64,000 bases of DNA. It comes from Marinoscillum sp040218045. Lineage in GTDB: Bacteria > Bacteroidota > Bacteroidia > Cytophagales > Cyclobacteriaceae. Positions within the stretch are counted from its first letter, which is position 1. Every line of letters begins with the position of its first letter. This document shows, piece after piece, positions 18,704 to 28,200 of the stretch. The translations under genes and the position numbers were made by a program. The DNA lies in the NCBI GenBank assembly GCA_040218045.1, contig JAVJQA010000009.1, positions 1 to 64,000 on the forward strand, given 5' to 3'. The notes beneath the pieces were generated by a model. The model was not told where the DNA came from. It was given only the letters and a program-made list of their open reading frames with translations, and ran no database searches.

Positions 18704-19468
18704 ATGAGGTTTGACAAATACATCCCTACCGAAAGACTAAGACCCTACATCAAGTATTTTGTGGTGTCCGAGAGTGATGTTGAAAGCAGCTACAAAGTAT
18801 ATCCAACTTCAGGTCTTGTGATCGGATTTCAATACTGCGGACAGCTTTCAGTGATACAAGACAGCATGGAAACCAGCCTCTCCCACGCAGGTATTACAGG
18901 AATAACCAATGGCTATAAACAATTTAAAAACTCCGTAAACACAGGGACTGTTTTGATCTATTTTACCGAGATTGGCTTTACCCATTTTACGTCACATCCA
19001 GCCCATGAACTATTCAATTTAAGCCTTTCGCTTGATGATATTTTTGACAAAAACTCCGTAATGGCAGTGAGCGAAAAGCTCCGTGTGGCTACTTCAGACA
19101 TACAGCGCATAAGAGTCGTTGAACAATTCCTATCCGGTCAGATCAGGCCTGTCCAAACCGACAGGCTTATTGCAGAAGCGATCAAGCTCATTTATCAAAG
19201 CAGCGGAACCATCCGGATAAAAGAGCTGAACGACAAACTCGCTATAAGTCAAAGCCCCTTTGAAAAGCGATTCAGAAAAGTGGTCGGCACCACACCTAAG
19301 AAATTTGCGTCGATTGTTCGTTTCAATATTGTACTGGACAACCTGAAAGACCCAAAATCCCTCACTGAAATCAGCTATGAAAATGGTTTCTTTGACCAGG
19401 CGCATTTCAGCAAAGACTTCAGGCAATTTACTGGTGATTCTCCCGAGAGTTTCAAGCGCTTCCTGTAA
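18704..19468 (+). CDS. AraC-family transcriptional regulator
   Basis: 254 residues. The N-terminal effector domain starts 'MRFDKYIPTERLRPYIKYFV', typical of the DUF6597-type Bacteroidota AraC regulators. The C-terminal AraC HTH pair covers ~165-254: 'IRIKELNDKLAISQSPFEKR' and 'LTEISYENGFFDQAHFSKDF', ending 'FTGDSPESFKRFL'. It lies 69 bp upstream of a DUF1398 gene in the same direction; this pairing is frequent in Bacteroidota and suggests that it controls that gene. The inducer is unknown. Confidence 0.92.
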   Translation: MRFDKYIPTERLRPYIKYFVVSESDVESSYKVYPTSGLVIGFQYCGQLSVIQDSMETSLSHAGITGITNGYKQFKNSVNTGTVLIYFTEIGFTHFTSHPAHELFNLSLSLDDIFDKNSVMAVSEKLRVATSDIQRIRVVEQFLSGQIRPVQTDRLIAEAIKLIYQSSGTIRIKELNDKLAISQSPFEKRFRKVVGTTPKKFASIVRFNIVLDNLKDPKSLTEISYENGFFDQAHFSKDFRQFTGDSPESFKRFL

Positions 19469-19537
19469 GGAAAACGATTTTTTACAATCACAGGGCAGTG
19501 GTCTCCCACACCTTTGCAACCATAAAATCAATACACT

Positions 19538-19939
19538 ATGTTTACTGAAGAACAAATCAAAGCGGCACACGGCAAAGTAAAATCAGGTGCGGACTTCCCA
19601 GCCTACATCAAGGAAATTAAATCTCTGGGTGTTACGCATTATGAAACTTATGTTGCTGATGGGCATATTGACTATCACGGTGACAATGATCATATAGCAC
19701 AAGTACCAGCAAAATATGAGCCACTGGCAGTTGAGGACTATCCCAATAGCGAAAAGTTTAAGGAGCAGTTGATAGCCCACCAACAAGGCAAAACGGATTT
19801 CCTTACTTTTATCACCATGTGCGCAACCTTTGGCATTGAAAAATGGGCTGTCAGTATGGCTAGCATGACCTGCACGTATTATGACAAGGCAGACAATGAA
19901 CTACTGGTGGAAGCGATACCACATGAAGGAGGTGCTTAA
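19538..19939 (+). CDS. DUF1398 family protein
   Basis: 133 residues, cytoplasmic. 'MFTEEQIKAAHGKVKSGADF' followed by 'GVTHYETYVADGHIDYHG' and 'GIEKWAVSMASMTCTYYD' is the DUF1398 (E. coli YbcV-like) pattern, full length for the family. No reaction is known for this family. It is probably co-regulated with the AraC regulator just upstream. Confidence 0.85.
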   Translation: MFTEEQIKAAHGKVKSGADFPAYIKEIKSLGVTHYETYVADGHIDYHGDNDHIAQVPAKYEPLAVEDYPNSEKFKEQLIAHQQGKTDFLTFITMCATFGIEKWAVSMASMTCTYYDKADNELLVEAIPHEGGA

Positions 19940-20341
19940 TGAAATGATGATACACTCATCCTTCCATCCATTGAAAATGAATTATCCCGCATAGATGCAT
20001 ATGAAAAACCCAGGTTCTGAGGAATCTGTATCAAGCAAAATGAATATAGAGAATTGCAATACAACCTTGAAACTAAAAAACCATTGCTTTGAAGAATTAT
20101 CGATTCTTTACAACTCACCCCATCCCCTATACTAGAGATTATCTATAGAGCGGAGTTCCGCGATTAGAAATTTTTCAATAGACTAAAGTTTGGGGTGAGT
20201 TGGTCAGATTATGCGATTAAGTCAAAGCCTCTCTCGAAAGCCCATTTCATAGCAATCGTTTGTGGGTTCCTTAAAACCCCAAAGATTCTTATCTGGATAA
20301 CTTAGAGAAAAGATTTCTCAAGAGAGGCCGTGACTGAGCAG
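19940..20341. other. Intergenic region with a dispersed repeat copy
   Basis: No gene. It contains a third copy of the TGGGGTGAGTTGGTCA box (20191-20206) followed by ATGCG, as at 15806 and 16368, and a small GCGGAGTTCCGC hairpin (~20148). Confidence 0.5.
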
Positions 20342-21028
20342 TTAATCAAGTCTAAAGGTGATGGGCAGGATCATGCGTACTCTTACTTCTCTTCCTCGTT
20401 GCTTTCCGGGGTTCCACTTTGGAGAATTCTTAAGTACTTCAACGGCGACCTCATCCAGACCTTCACCTACACCTCTAACAGCAATCACATCCGTAACTGT
20501 GCCGTCTTTATCAATGACGAACTGAACATATACTCTTCCTGTAATGTGAAGATTCCTGGCCATTCTGGGATAGGTGAGATTCTCAGAAACATATTTATAA
20601 AAAGCCTTTTCTCCTCCTGGAAATGAGGGCATTTCCTCCACAAAAATCACGGGTTCCTCTACTGTTTCAACTGGCGGCCCGTCACCCAGGTCTATTGGAA
20701 TGTCCAAATCTAGATCCATATCTATCGGTGTATCATCCTTCACAGACTTTGCAAGCTCATCAATTATGAGAATTGGTGGATGGTTGTTTACTACAGGACT
20801 TGGCTTTTTGATTTTAGGCTTAGGAGGAAGTGGTTCTGGAATTTTAGTGATCGGCATTTCATAAACAGGTTCGAAATGATCTTCTGGTGCGCTTAGGTCA
20901 AGGCCTCCAATTTCACTCTTCCAGTTAAAAGCGACTATGGTCAAGGTCAGCGTAATCGCCAACCCGATATTTAAAAATAGTGGCCGTTTTGACTCCAGGT
21001 CTTTTGATTCATTTTTCTTTAACTCCAT
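20342..21028 (-). CDS. TonB-family energy transducer
   Basis: 228 residues. A short cytoplasmic N-terminus and one membrane helix (~17-35) are followed by a Pro/Lys periplasmic linker ('PEPLPPKPKIKKPSP') and an acidic stretch. The C-terminal TonB domain is at ~145-228: 'YVSENLTYPRMARNLHITGR', 'VYVQFVIDKDGTVTDV', 'PKWNPGKQRGREVRVRM', ending 'LPITFRLD'. It couples inner-membrane proton motive force to outer-membrane TonB-dependent receptors. No ExbB/ExbD or receptor gene is adjacent, so it must work with proteins encoded elsewhere. Confidence 0.93.
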   Translation of the reverse strand: MELKKNESKDLESKRPLFLNIGLAITLTLTIVAFNWKSEIGGLDLSAPEDHFEPVYEMPITKIPEPLPPKPKIKKPSPVVNNHPPILIIDELAKSVKDDTPIDMDLDLDIPIDLGDGPPVETVEEPVIFVEEMPSFPGGEKAFYKYVSENLTYPRMARNLHITGRVYVQFVIDKDGTVTDVIAVRGVGEGLDEVAVEVLKNSPKWNPGKQRGREVRVRMILPITFRLD

Positions 21029-21119
21029 TGTTTAGTTGTTTAAATGGTAAATGTTTTACTACCATCAATCCAGCTGTTGGAGAAAAGTCACATTTATAAC
21101 TAAAAAATATTGGAAATGA

Positions 21120-21431
21120 TATGGCCTGAAATCCACCGTTCATGAACTAAAAACGCCTGATAATTTTGATCTTACCCCAGAGGTAGATAACGAACCACTG
21201 GAGGTATGGAGTTTTACAGCTATTGATTTATTTAATGAACGCATTTCTGGAGCGGTTAGGCTTAAAAATGGCAATACGCTCATTTGTGAAGGTGATTATG
21301 GCCTTTGGAAAGTGACACCTCAAAAAGAGATGGCTTGGAAATATAAGGCCTCAAATAACGTTTGGAGAGCATATAGCTATTTGGCGACAGATTCCGAAAT
21401 CATTAATTTGAACCTACAGTCCTCTGACTAA
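21120..21431 (+). pseudogene. C-terminal remnant of an arylsulfotransferase-like (ASST) protein
   Basis: An open stretch with no start codon, preceded in frame by TGA at 21117. It reads 'YGLKSTVHELKTPDNFDL', 'ISGAVRLKNGNTLICEGDYG' and 'NNVWRAYSYLATD' and stops at 21429-21431. The 'G.NST.HE', 'GN(T)LI.EG' and 'VFRAY.Y' patterns are typical of the C-terminal part of bacterial ASST-family beta-propellers. Only ~103 residues of a usual ~400 or more remain, so the 5' part has been deleted. Confidence 0.65.
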
Positions 21432-21454
21432 ATTTCATTGATCCAGGGTAAAAG

Positions 21455-21526
21455 CACCTGCTTACTTTAAAGATCCTGCTGTGAAAATGCTGCGAGGAAC
21501 ATTTTCAGGATAAAAGTAAGCAGGTG
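21455..21526 (-). terminator. Long hairpin terminator of the SMP-30 gene
   Basis: CACCTGCTTACTTT (21455-21468) pairs with AAAGTAAGCAGGTG (21513-21526). The loop contains a further GAAAATG/CATTTTC stem. Flanking A/T runs on both sides suit termination in either direction. It sits 11 bp beyond the stop at 21538. Confidence 0.75.
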
Positions 21527-21537
21527 TTTTAATGTTA

Positions 21538-22455
21538 TTACCACCTCACTCCTTTCACCTTCATTTTAAGGGTATAGACAGACTTCATTGCAGTAATGAA
21601 GAGAATATCCTGATCTGGCCCACCGAAAGTAACATTGGCTGTCCAGCTTTCATTTACCGGGATGTGTTCAATTTGCACCCCGGTGCTGTCAAAAACCGTC
21701 ACACCATCGCCGGTCACATAGATATTGCCTTCATTGTCCACGGTCATACCGTCCGAGCCCATATCTGCAAATAACTTCTTATTACTGAGTGCTCCTGCCG
21801 AATCAATTTGATAGACAAAGATTTTCTTGCCAGTATTGTCTGCTACATACAATTTAGACTGGTCAGGTGTTCCAATGATCCCATTTGGACGGATCAAGGT
21901 TGTATCTAGTACGATCGGCTGCTCCGCTCCTGCTGGAAGATAGAATACTTTACAGTTGCTCTGCTGCTGGCTTGTATCTGCCCAGTACCATCGCTTGTAG
22001 AATGGATCCGTAAAGTAAATGCCACCTTTAGCATCCAGCCACATATCATTTGGCCCATTGTACTTCTCATCTTCAAAACCCTTGAGCATCACTTCATAGC
22101 TTTTATCCTCCATGTTGATTTTCCAAAGCTCATTGTCCAGATCGGCACAAGCCAAAAGTTTGCCACTGTGATCGATATATAAGCCATTCGATCTACCAGT
22201 GCTATCCATGAACACGGTAAGTTCGCCATTTGGTGCCCATTTCCAGATCTTGTCATTGGGCTGATCAGTGAAGTACACGTTGCCAGCTTTATCTGATGCT
22301 GGTCCTTCAGTGAATTTGAACTGATCAGAAACCTGCTGAAGCTCAGCGTCATCAGCAATGACTGGGGAAGTATTTTCTACTTCGGCTGCCTTTTTTGGCC
22401 CGCAGGCTATGATTAAAGACAGTAAAAAAATGCAATAAATGTTAAGATGATTCAT
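21538..22455 (-). CDS. SMP-30/gluconolactonase-like lipoprotein
   Basis: 305 residues. A lipoprotein signal peptide with lipobox 'LSLIIACG' (Cys18) is followed by a six-bladed propeller of the SMP-30/gluconolaconase/LRE type: 'FTEGPASDKAGNVYFTDQPN', 'RSNGLYIDHSGKLLACAD', 'NGPNDMWLDAKGGIYFTDP', 'RPNGIIGTPDQSKLYVAD', 'GSDGMTVDNEGNIYVTGDG'. The Glu, Asn and Asp positions that bind the catalytic metal (FTEGP, NGPND, GSDGM) are conserved, so lactonase activity is plausible. The substrate is not predictable. It is probably anchored in the periplasm or at the outer membrane. Confidence 0.9.
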   Translation of the reverse strand: MNHLNIYCIFLLSLIIACGPKKAAEVENTSPVIADDAELQQVSDQFKFTEGPASDKAGNVYFTDQPNDKIWKWAPNGELTVFMDSTGRSNGLYIDHSGKLLACADLDNELWKINMEDKSYEVMLKGFEDEKYNGPNDMWLDAKGGIYFTDPFYKRWYWADTSQQQSNCKVFYLPAGAEQPIVLDTTLIRPNGIIGTPDQSKLYVADNTGKKIFVYQIDSAGALSNKKLFADMGSDGMTVDNEGNIYVTGDGVTVFDSTGVQIEHIPVNESWTANVTFGGPDQDILFITAMKSVYTLKMKVKGVRW

Positions 22456-22495
22456 TAGGTTAGATATAGTTTATAAGTAATTGATTCATAATATG

Positions 22496-23857
22496 TTAAA
22501 TAGCAATAATCTTAGGCTTATGTTTGATCATATAAGCCTGGATGATCGCCATTTTCTCGATAGAGTTATTGTCTACATTCAAGCGATCCTTTAAAGCACT
22601 CAAGTCATCAATGGCATCATCTTGGTGATCGATTAGGCCATAACCAATGTATTGGTGACCTTCTATCATGATGAAAGGCTGCTGGCTCTGTGTTCGCTGG
22701 TCCAGGATCACAAAATTACTTTGACTAAAGGTCTTTTGCGACAATGCCTGCTCTACCCGCAGATTGTAACTCTTCACTGGTTCCAACTGCCTACATGCTC
22801 CCATACAGCCTTGCTTTTCACAATTCGAACCTGCATGGATGCTGCACAAATTACCACAAAGTTGATATTGCTTAACCAGTTTGCGCAAGTAAACCTCGCC
22901 TTCCTTTTTAGTATTGAACGAACAAGTACCAATCGTTCGACCATTGGCAGCAGGCATGAGGTTAAGGTGCAAATAACCAAACAGATCTACCGAATTAGTT
23001 AGCTCCCACTTTGACTTCTTTCCGGGAATTGAATTGAAATTTGGTTCATGTTTGTCAATGGCTTCAGGCAATTTCAGTTTAGCGATCAGTTCACTTCCGG
23101 TTTCCTCAAAATCAATATCCGCCATGATAGATCTCAATTCAACGCTTTTTTTGGATTTACTGGTGAAAAGCGAAGTGACCTTTTTGAAGACATTGCTGCT
23201 CGCTCCTATATAGACCACTTTGCCGATTTCGTCATAAAAATAAAATAAGCCGGCAGTTTCCGGTAATCGATCCACAACCGATCGGTCCATGTGTACAGGA
23301 AGGCCTGTAAGCCATTTTTCATCTGTCATGGTGGGATGACCCTCCGCCTCTTGATAAATCAGGTGAAATAGCTCAACGGTAGCCTCAGCATCTCCTCTGG
23401 CCCTATGCCGCCCATTGATTGGGATCCCCAGGTCAGCGCAAATATTCCCCAAACCATAACTCCGATGGCCGGGAATGTATTTTCTGGCCAATCTTACCGT
23501 ACATAGTTTAGGTCTTTGATAGTCATACCTCATTCGGCCGAATTCGGAGCGAAGCATTCCATAATCGAAATTGACATTGTGTGCCACAAAAATGGCTCCC
23601 TGAGTAATCTCTATGACCTGTTGTGCTATTTCTTCGAAAAGGGGTGCTCCGGATACCATGTCATCATCTATGCCCGTCAGCTGGGTAATGAATGGGGGAA
23701 TCGGTATTTCCGGGTTGATCAGGGAAGAAAACTCATCTACAATACTCTCTCCGTCATAGAGAAAAATACTAATATCAGTCAACCTGGAAAACCTCGGGAT
23801 CCCTCCGGTAGTTTCCGTATCGATTATTGCATAAAGTTTATTTTTCGAACTGGGCAT
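22496..23857 (-). CDS. DnaQ-like 3'-5' exonuclease fused to a GIY-YIG domain
   Basis: 453 residues from ATG 23857 ('MPSSKNKLYAIIDTETTGG'). The frame extends upstream to 23992, but that part does not look like protein. The N-terminal exonuclease of the DEDD family has DTET, 'VAHNVNFDYGML' and the third site in 'RHRARGDAEAT'. A GIY-YIG nuclease domain follows at ~200-280 ('GLFYFYDEIGKVVYIGASSN'), as in UvrC. The C-terminal part has paired cysteines ('LCSIHAGSNCEKQGCMGACR') as in UvrC-like/Cho proteins. This fusion is widespread in Bacteroidota and actinobacteria and is thought to act in DNA repair. It has no operon partners. Confidence 0.9.
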   Translation of the reverse strand: MPSSKNKLYAIIDTETTGGIPRFSRLTDISIFLYDGESIVDEFSSLINPEIPIPPFITQLTGIDDDMVSGAPLFEEIAQQVIEITQGAIFVAHNVNFDYGMLRSEFGRMRYDYQRPKLCTVRLARKYIPGHRSYGLGNICADLGIPINGRHRARGDAEATVELFHLIYQEAEGHPTMTDEKWLTGLPVHMDRSVVDRLPETAGLFYFYDEIGKVVYIGASSNVFKKVTSLFTSKSKKSVELRSIMADIDFEETGSELIAKLKLPEAIDKHEPNFNSIPGKKSKWELTNSVDLFGYLHLNLMPAANGRTIGTCSFNTKKEGEVYLRKLVKQYQLCGNLCSIHAGSNCEKQGCMGACRQLEPVKSYNLRVEQALSQKTFSQSNFVILDQRTQSQQPFIMIEGHQYIGYGLIDHQDDAIDDLSALKDRLNVDNNSIEKMAIIQAYMIKHKPKIIAI

Positions 23858-24038
23858 AAAGACTCTTGCAAGATAATAAATCGTGAAGACTACCACTTTA
23901 ATTTTAACCGATTGAGTTAGGGTAAACACATTTAAAAATATCTCCCTTGAAATCCTTTCGTTTTGCCCTAACCCTGAAGTGTATCGAAGCATTCAATCCT
24001 GAATCAATGCCCTTTAGTTAGTGCTTGTCTATAAACTC

Positions 24039-24191
24039 AGAGTCTGAGTCAAAATGTTCGAGATCAAGGTGCGGCCGGCAAGGCTTGTGTAGTTTTCAAA
24101 ATGTGAGTTTACCCTCGTAAATCGGTCCGCCGAAGCGGATCATTTTTGAAAACAAGCGTAACGCAGAGATCGGACATTATGGACAGACTCT
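24039..24191. repeat. Imperfect palindromic intergenic element
   Basis: The two halves of this 153-bp stretch are inverted relative to each other: AGAGTCTG...AATGTTCGAGATC...GGCTTG...TTTTCAAAATG on the left, and its near reverse complement (CATTTTTGAAAACAAGCG...GATCGGACATT...CAGACTCT) on the right. The centre is a CCGCCGAAGCGG hairpin. It resembles a MITE/REP-like element. The rest of 23858-24474 has no gene. Confidence 0.6.
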
Positions 24192-24474
24192 AGTTAAGCT
24201 CGAATCACACTTTAAAAGCTTAACTAAACGGCATGAAATCCTGAATATGCTGTTTCAACATTTAATACCGAGTAAATAAACAGCATTGAAAAGTCAACGT
24301 TTAGAGATCTTTAAGAAGGCGTTTGCCCTATCGATGGAGTTGGTTTAATTTCATCATGAATAGGTTGTGATATGATCTTATAAGTTTTGGTTATTCCAGT
24401 AACCTTATATTCGCATCCGAAAGGAACAAATAATCCGTAAATGGTCTTATTAACTTATCAAGCCAAATTGAAAT

Positions 24475-25239
24475 ATGATTGCTATTGTATCTCCAGCAAA
24501 AACCTTAGATTTCGAAACCCAAATAGATACCGAACGCACAAAGGCCAGATTCTTTGATCGGTCAAAAATACTTTTAGACGTGCTAAGGGAAAAGACTGAA
24601 GAAGACATCCAGTCCATGATGAGCATCAGTGATAAACTAGCCCAGCTTAACGTAGAGCGCTTCCAAAACTTTTCTACCCGACATACAACCTATAACTCCA
24701 AGCAAGCCATGTTTGCCTTTCAGGGAGATGTTTACCAGGGACTAGGTGCAGGGTCTTTTACTTCTGAGGATGTAGCATTTGCCCAGGATCATTTTAGAAT
24801 CCTCTCTGGGCTCTATGGATTATTGAGACCTCTTGATGCGATCCAGCCATACAGGTTGGAAATGGGCACCCAGTTACAAGTGAATGGCTCCCGGAATCTC
24901 TACGAATTTTGGGGAAGTGATATTGCTAAAAAACTGAGACGTGACCTGAAAGACCAGGGAGATAATGTATTGATCAATTTAGCTTCTGTTGAATATTTTA
25001 AATCCGTTGATTTAAAGGCACTTAAAGCCAAAGTGATCGATGTGGATTTTAAGGATTTCAGCAATGGTGAGTATAAGATTGTTTCCTTTTATGCCAAAAA
25101 AGCTCGGGGTTTAATGTCCAGGTATATCATCAAAAACAAAGTAACTGATATAGAGGTTCTTAAGGGCTTCGACTATGAGGGTTACTACTTTGATGAAGCC
25201 AATTCCAACGAGACTACTTTGGCTTTTAGGAGAGGGTGA
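24475..25239 (+). CDS. yaaA: Peroxide stress protein YaaA
   Basis: 254 residues, the usual family length. It starts 'MIAIVSPAKTLDFETQ' and has 'FSTRHTTYNSKQAMFAFQGDVY' spread over its N-terminal half, 'LSGLYGLLRPLDAIQPYRLEMG' and 'NLASVEYFKSVD', all hallmarks of the YaaA/DUF328 family. In E. coli YaaA lowers free iron and limits Fenton damage under H2O2. The last 12 codons (NSNETTLAFRRG) lie in a 39-bp segment that is repeated at 31352-31390, on the far side of the giant NTPase gene. The gene is intact, but its present 3' end was probably supplied by an insertion event. Confidence 0.96.
   Translation: MIAIVSPAKTLDFETQIDTERTKARFFDRSKILLDVLREKTEEDIQSMMSISDKLAQLNVERFQNFSTRHTTYNSKQAMFAFQGDVYQGLGAGSFTSEDVAFAQDHFRILSGLYGLLRPLDAIQPYRLEMGTQLQVNGSRNLYEFWGSDIAKKLRRDLKDQGDNVLINLASVEYFKSVDLKALKAKVIDVDFKDFSNGEYKIVSFYAKKARGLMSRYIIKNKVTDIEVLKGFDYEGYYFDEANSNETTLAFRRG
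25201..25239 (+). repeat. Left copy of the yaaA 3'-end duplication
   Basis: This 39-bp segment covers the last 12 codons and stop of yaaA. It is 37/39 identical to 31352-31390. The two differences are both G to A: one changes Arg to Lys, the other changes the stop TGA to TAA. Confidence 0.9.
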
Positions 25240-25268
25240 CTGAGTGTCCAAAGCACTTGGAAAATGTC

Positions 25269-28200
25269 TCAATCATCAGGCACAAAATCTGTCGAGTAAA
25301 AGTCATAGTTGAACAACTTGTCGGCATTGATAAGCTTATTACCTAGCTCTTTGCATAAACGTTGAATATAACCGTTATTTATGTGGAACCGCTCCTGGGC
25401 TGCATAAAAATGCTCTTGGTCATCATTGAAATCGTCATCTAGGTAATACATGCCATTTATAGTGTGGGTGTAGGGATCCATTCCTCGATGTGTTTGCATC
25501 GCTGTTACAAAGTGATACTTGGCCTTGGCCCATTGGTATTGCTTATTCAGAAAATCGTTCTCACGCTCCAGGGTAATGTACTCGAGGTTTTCAAATACTT
25601 CGAATTGCAATTCTGGAAATTCCTCCAGAGCTTCCAGCCAATAAGCCAGCTCATAATGGGCAAAGCCAAAATAAATGTTGGGCACCTGAAAGCTGGCTTC
25701 AATCACGTTGAGCTTGGAAATGATTTCGTTGTATGAATAGAGAGCGTCACTAAAAATCTTGAGTAGATCTTCATCTCTACTTAAAATTCTGAAATAATTT
25801 CGCTTCCGAATCCCCAGTTTTCTTAGTTCAAACAATGACGCTTTCCTGCTTTTTTTCTTTGATTCAATCAAGGCTATTAAGTTGAGCTTCGCAGCTTTGA
25901 CTTTGGTGTAATCAAATATTTTCAACTTAAAGAATTTCTTTAATTTCGTACCTCTTATAAACAGTTCATGTATTCGGTTCATTTGATTGGAGTTGTCTAT
26001 AAAGGGATGAGTTTTCAGATACTTATGGCAGAAACCTTCATATTTATCCTGGTTATTCTTCCATTCACATGAGTTGAGTCGAAATTGTATTTTCTCCATC
26101 AACACATAAACTTCCTTTTGTTCCGATGCAATGCTTGACCCTTTATAAAATTCAAAGTCAATATTTGGATAAGGAGGTTCATTTCTATGACCATTTCCAT
26201 TGGCTACCCTAACCTGCCTCTTAATTCTATAAAATGATGATTTTGCTTCCGCTCTATTCTTAAATGGTTTCTGCAAATGACTCTCTACGACTTTCTGCAC
26301 ATTGAGAACGTGACTGGTTCGCTCACTACTAGACACTAGACCTCCTGCATTCTTATAATTCGCCATATCCTGCCATGGCGTATCTTGGTATGCTTTATTA
26401 ACTTTGGTGACATACGGAATCAAAAGCTCGGTGTCAATTTTAAAGAGCAATTCATCTCTTTCAACTTTAGTTAACGAGCTACTAACTGTCTTTTCGATTC
26501 CCTGAGCAATAAAAATACAATCATCAATCAAGGTCATGATTTTTTGAAGCTGAAAGGCTGACTTGAGGTTTTTATAGGTTTTATGGTATAGTGCAGCACT
26601 TATTAAATAGGCAGTAACTACACCTTGAATACTGAAAACCTTACTATCAAGGGAATTAAGAATATCATTAGAGTCTTCCTCAGTACAGTTTGAATGTCGA
26701 GCGAAGAGTACGTCATTCAATTTCGTGATCAGATTTAGTAAAAGCTGTAGGTCTCTTAATACCGAGGCTTGTGTCCAATTCCTTTTATCCTGACTGATTG
26801 ACGACAAGATTGAATTCCCCAAATCAGAATAGCAATTAGCTAAAGTATTGAGTTTGATAGATCGTGGATTTGTATACTCCGGCGATCCGATACCTTTATT
26901 TATATATTCTACGGCCTCTCTGTATTTATTCAAAATTAACCCTCCAAAAAACCTGTAGTCTCCAGTTTTGGATTTTATTTTTTGAAAAAGCACATGATAT
27001 GTGCCGTTATCTCCTTCGCTTCCTTGATAAAAACCGGCAGTTCTGTCTTTTGATGCTATACCTTTCCAAAACACATCTATTGAGAGCAGATAAAAGATCA
27101 TTCCCTGGACAGGGAGGTTGTAATCTCTTTTGGCTAATTCGTTTGGCTCAACCCCCTCGTTCGTAGCCACTTTTTGCTTGGTAAGGTCTTTGGTATTACT
27201 CCAATCCTTCAGCATGCCGTTTTTGAAATAGAGTAGATCTCCGATTTTGTTCAGAAACTCCACCTCTATCATATAGGGCACATGTGTGTTCGTCATGCGA
27301 CAGATAAAATCGAAATCTTTCAATGTTGACTCAATACTCTTGTTGGTAATGGCATTGATCCCGTCCTTTTCAAGTATTGAAAGCGCAGCTATAAAGGGTT
27401 GATAGAGGAGTCTTAGGTTTTCGAAGGTGAAAAGCTTACCATTCGTCTGAATATGCTTTTTACTGGCTGCCTGTTGGTTGATATAAGTTTTGAAAAAGTG
27501 ATTGCCTCCGAAGCTGAAGAATTTCCCGTTCTTTTTACCTACAATTACGAAAATCCGATCACGATCTTGAAATAAGTTATAAAAAAGCAGCGCTACTACT
27601 CTAACCTGCTCCCATTGTTCAAACGTTTCGTAAACCTTCGCAATCCTGAGGGCCCAGTTATTAACTATTGACCTCACACGACATGGATCAGAGCACCCCA
27701 GAGCATCAAAGCATTTATCGAAAGTCATAGTTTCCAAATCCTGATCTAGTTTAGAAAAACTATGACCACTTTGATCGAAAGCCGCATAAAGTGACGATAG
27801 TCCCACTTTACCAATTTGTTTCGAGATAAATTCGACTGCATGATCGTAAGTAATTACCTTTTCTTCATACCCAAACTTACTGGTATCTACATCCCTCAAG
27901 TTCAATATCTCTTGTTTTAACCGGTCATAGGTCATCAAGGCTGAGTCGTAGTTGTTTTGCTTTTCAAAAGCCAAACCTAACTTCAGGGAATTTCGGACAT
28001 AGATAATTGCGTTAAAAATGTAGTTTTTAGAAGTTTCATCCAGTAAATACCTTAGCTCTTGGATGGCATCCATGTAGTATAGCACAGCATTGTCATACTC
28101 CTGGTCGTAATACTCCAGGTCACCAAGGATCATGTTGGTAAAACTCAATGAATGAATAAACTTCTGATCATCATTTTTACTTTCTCCGCTTAACCTGTTA

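Noticed and set aside
23858..23992. N-terminal extension of the exonuclease-GIY-YIG protein
   Set aside because: Not similar in character to the rest; the exonuclease domain begins only a few residues after ATG 23857.
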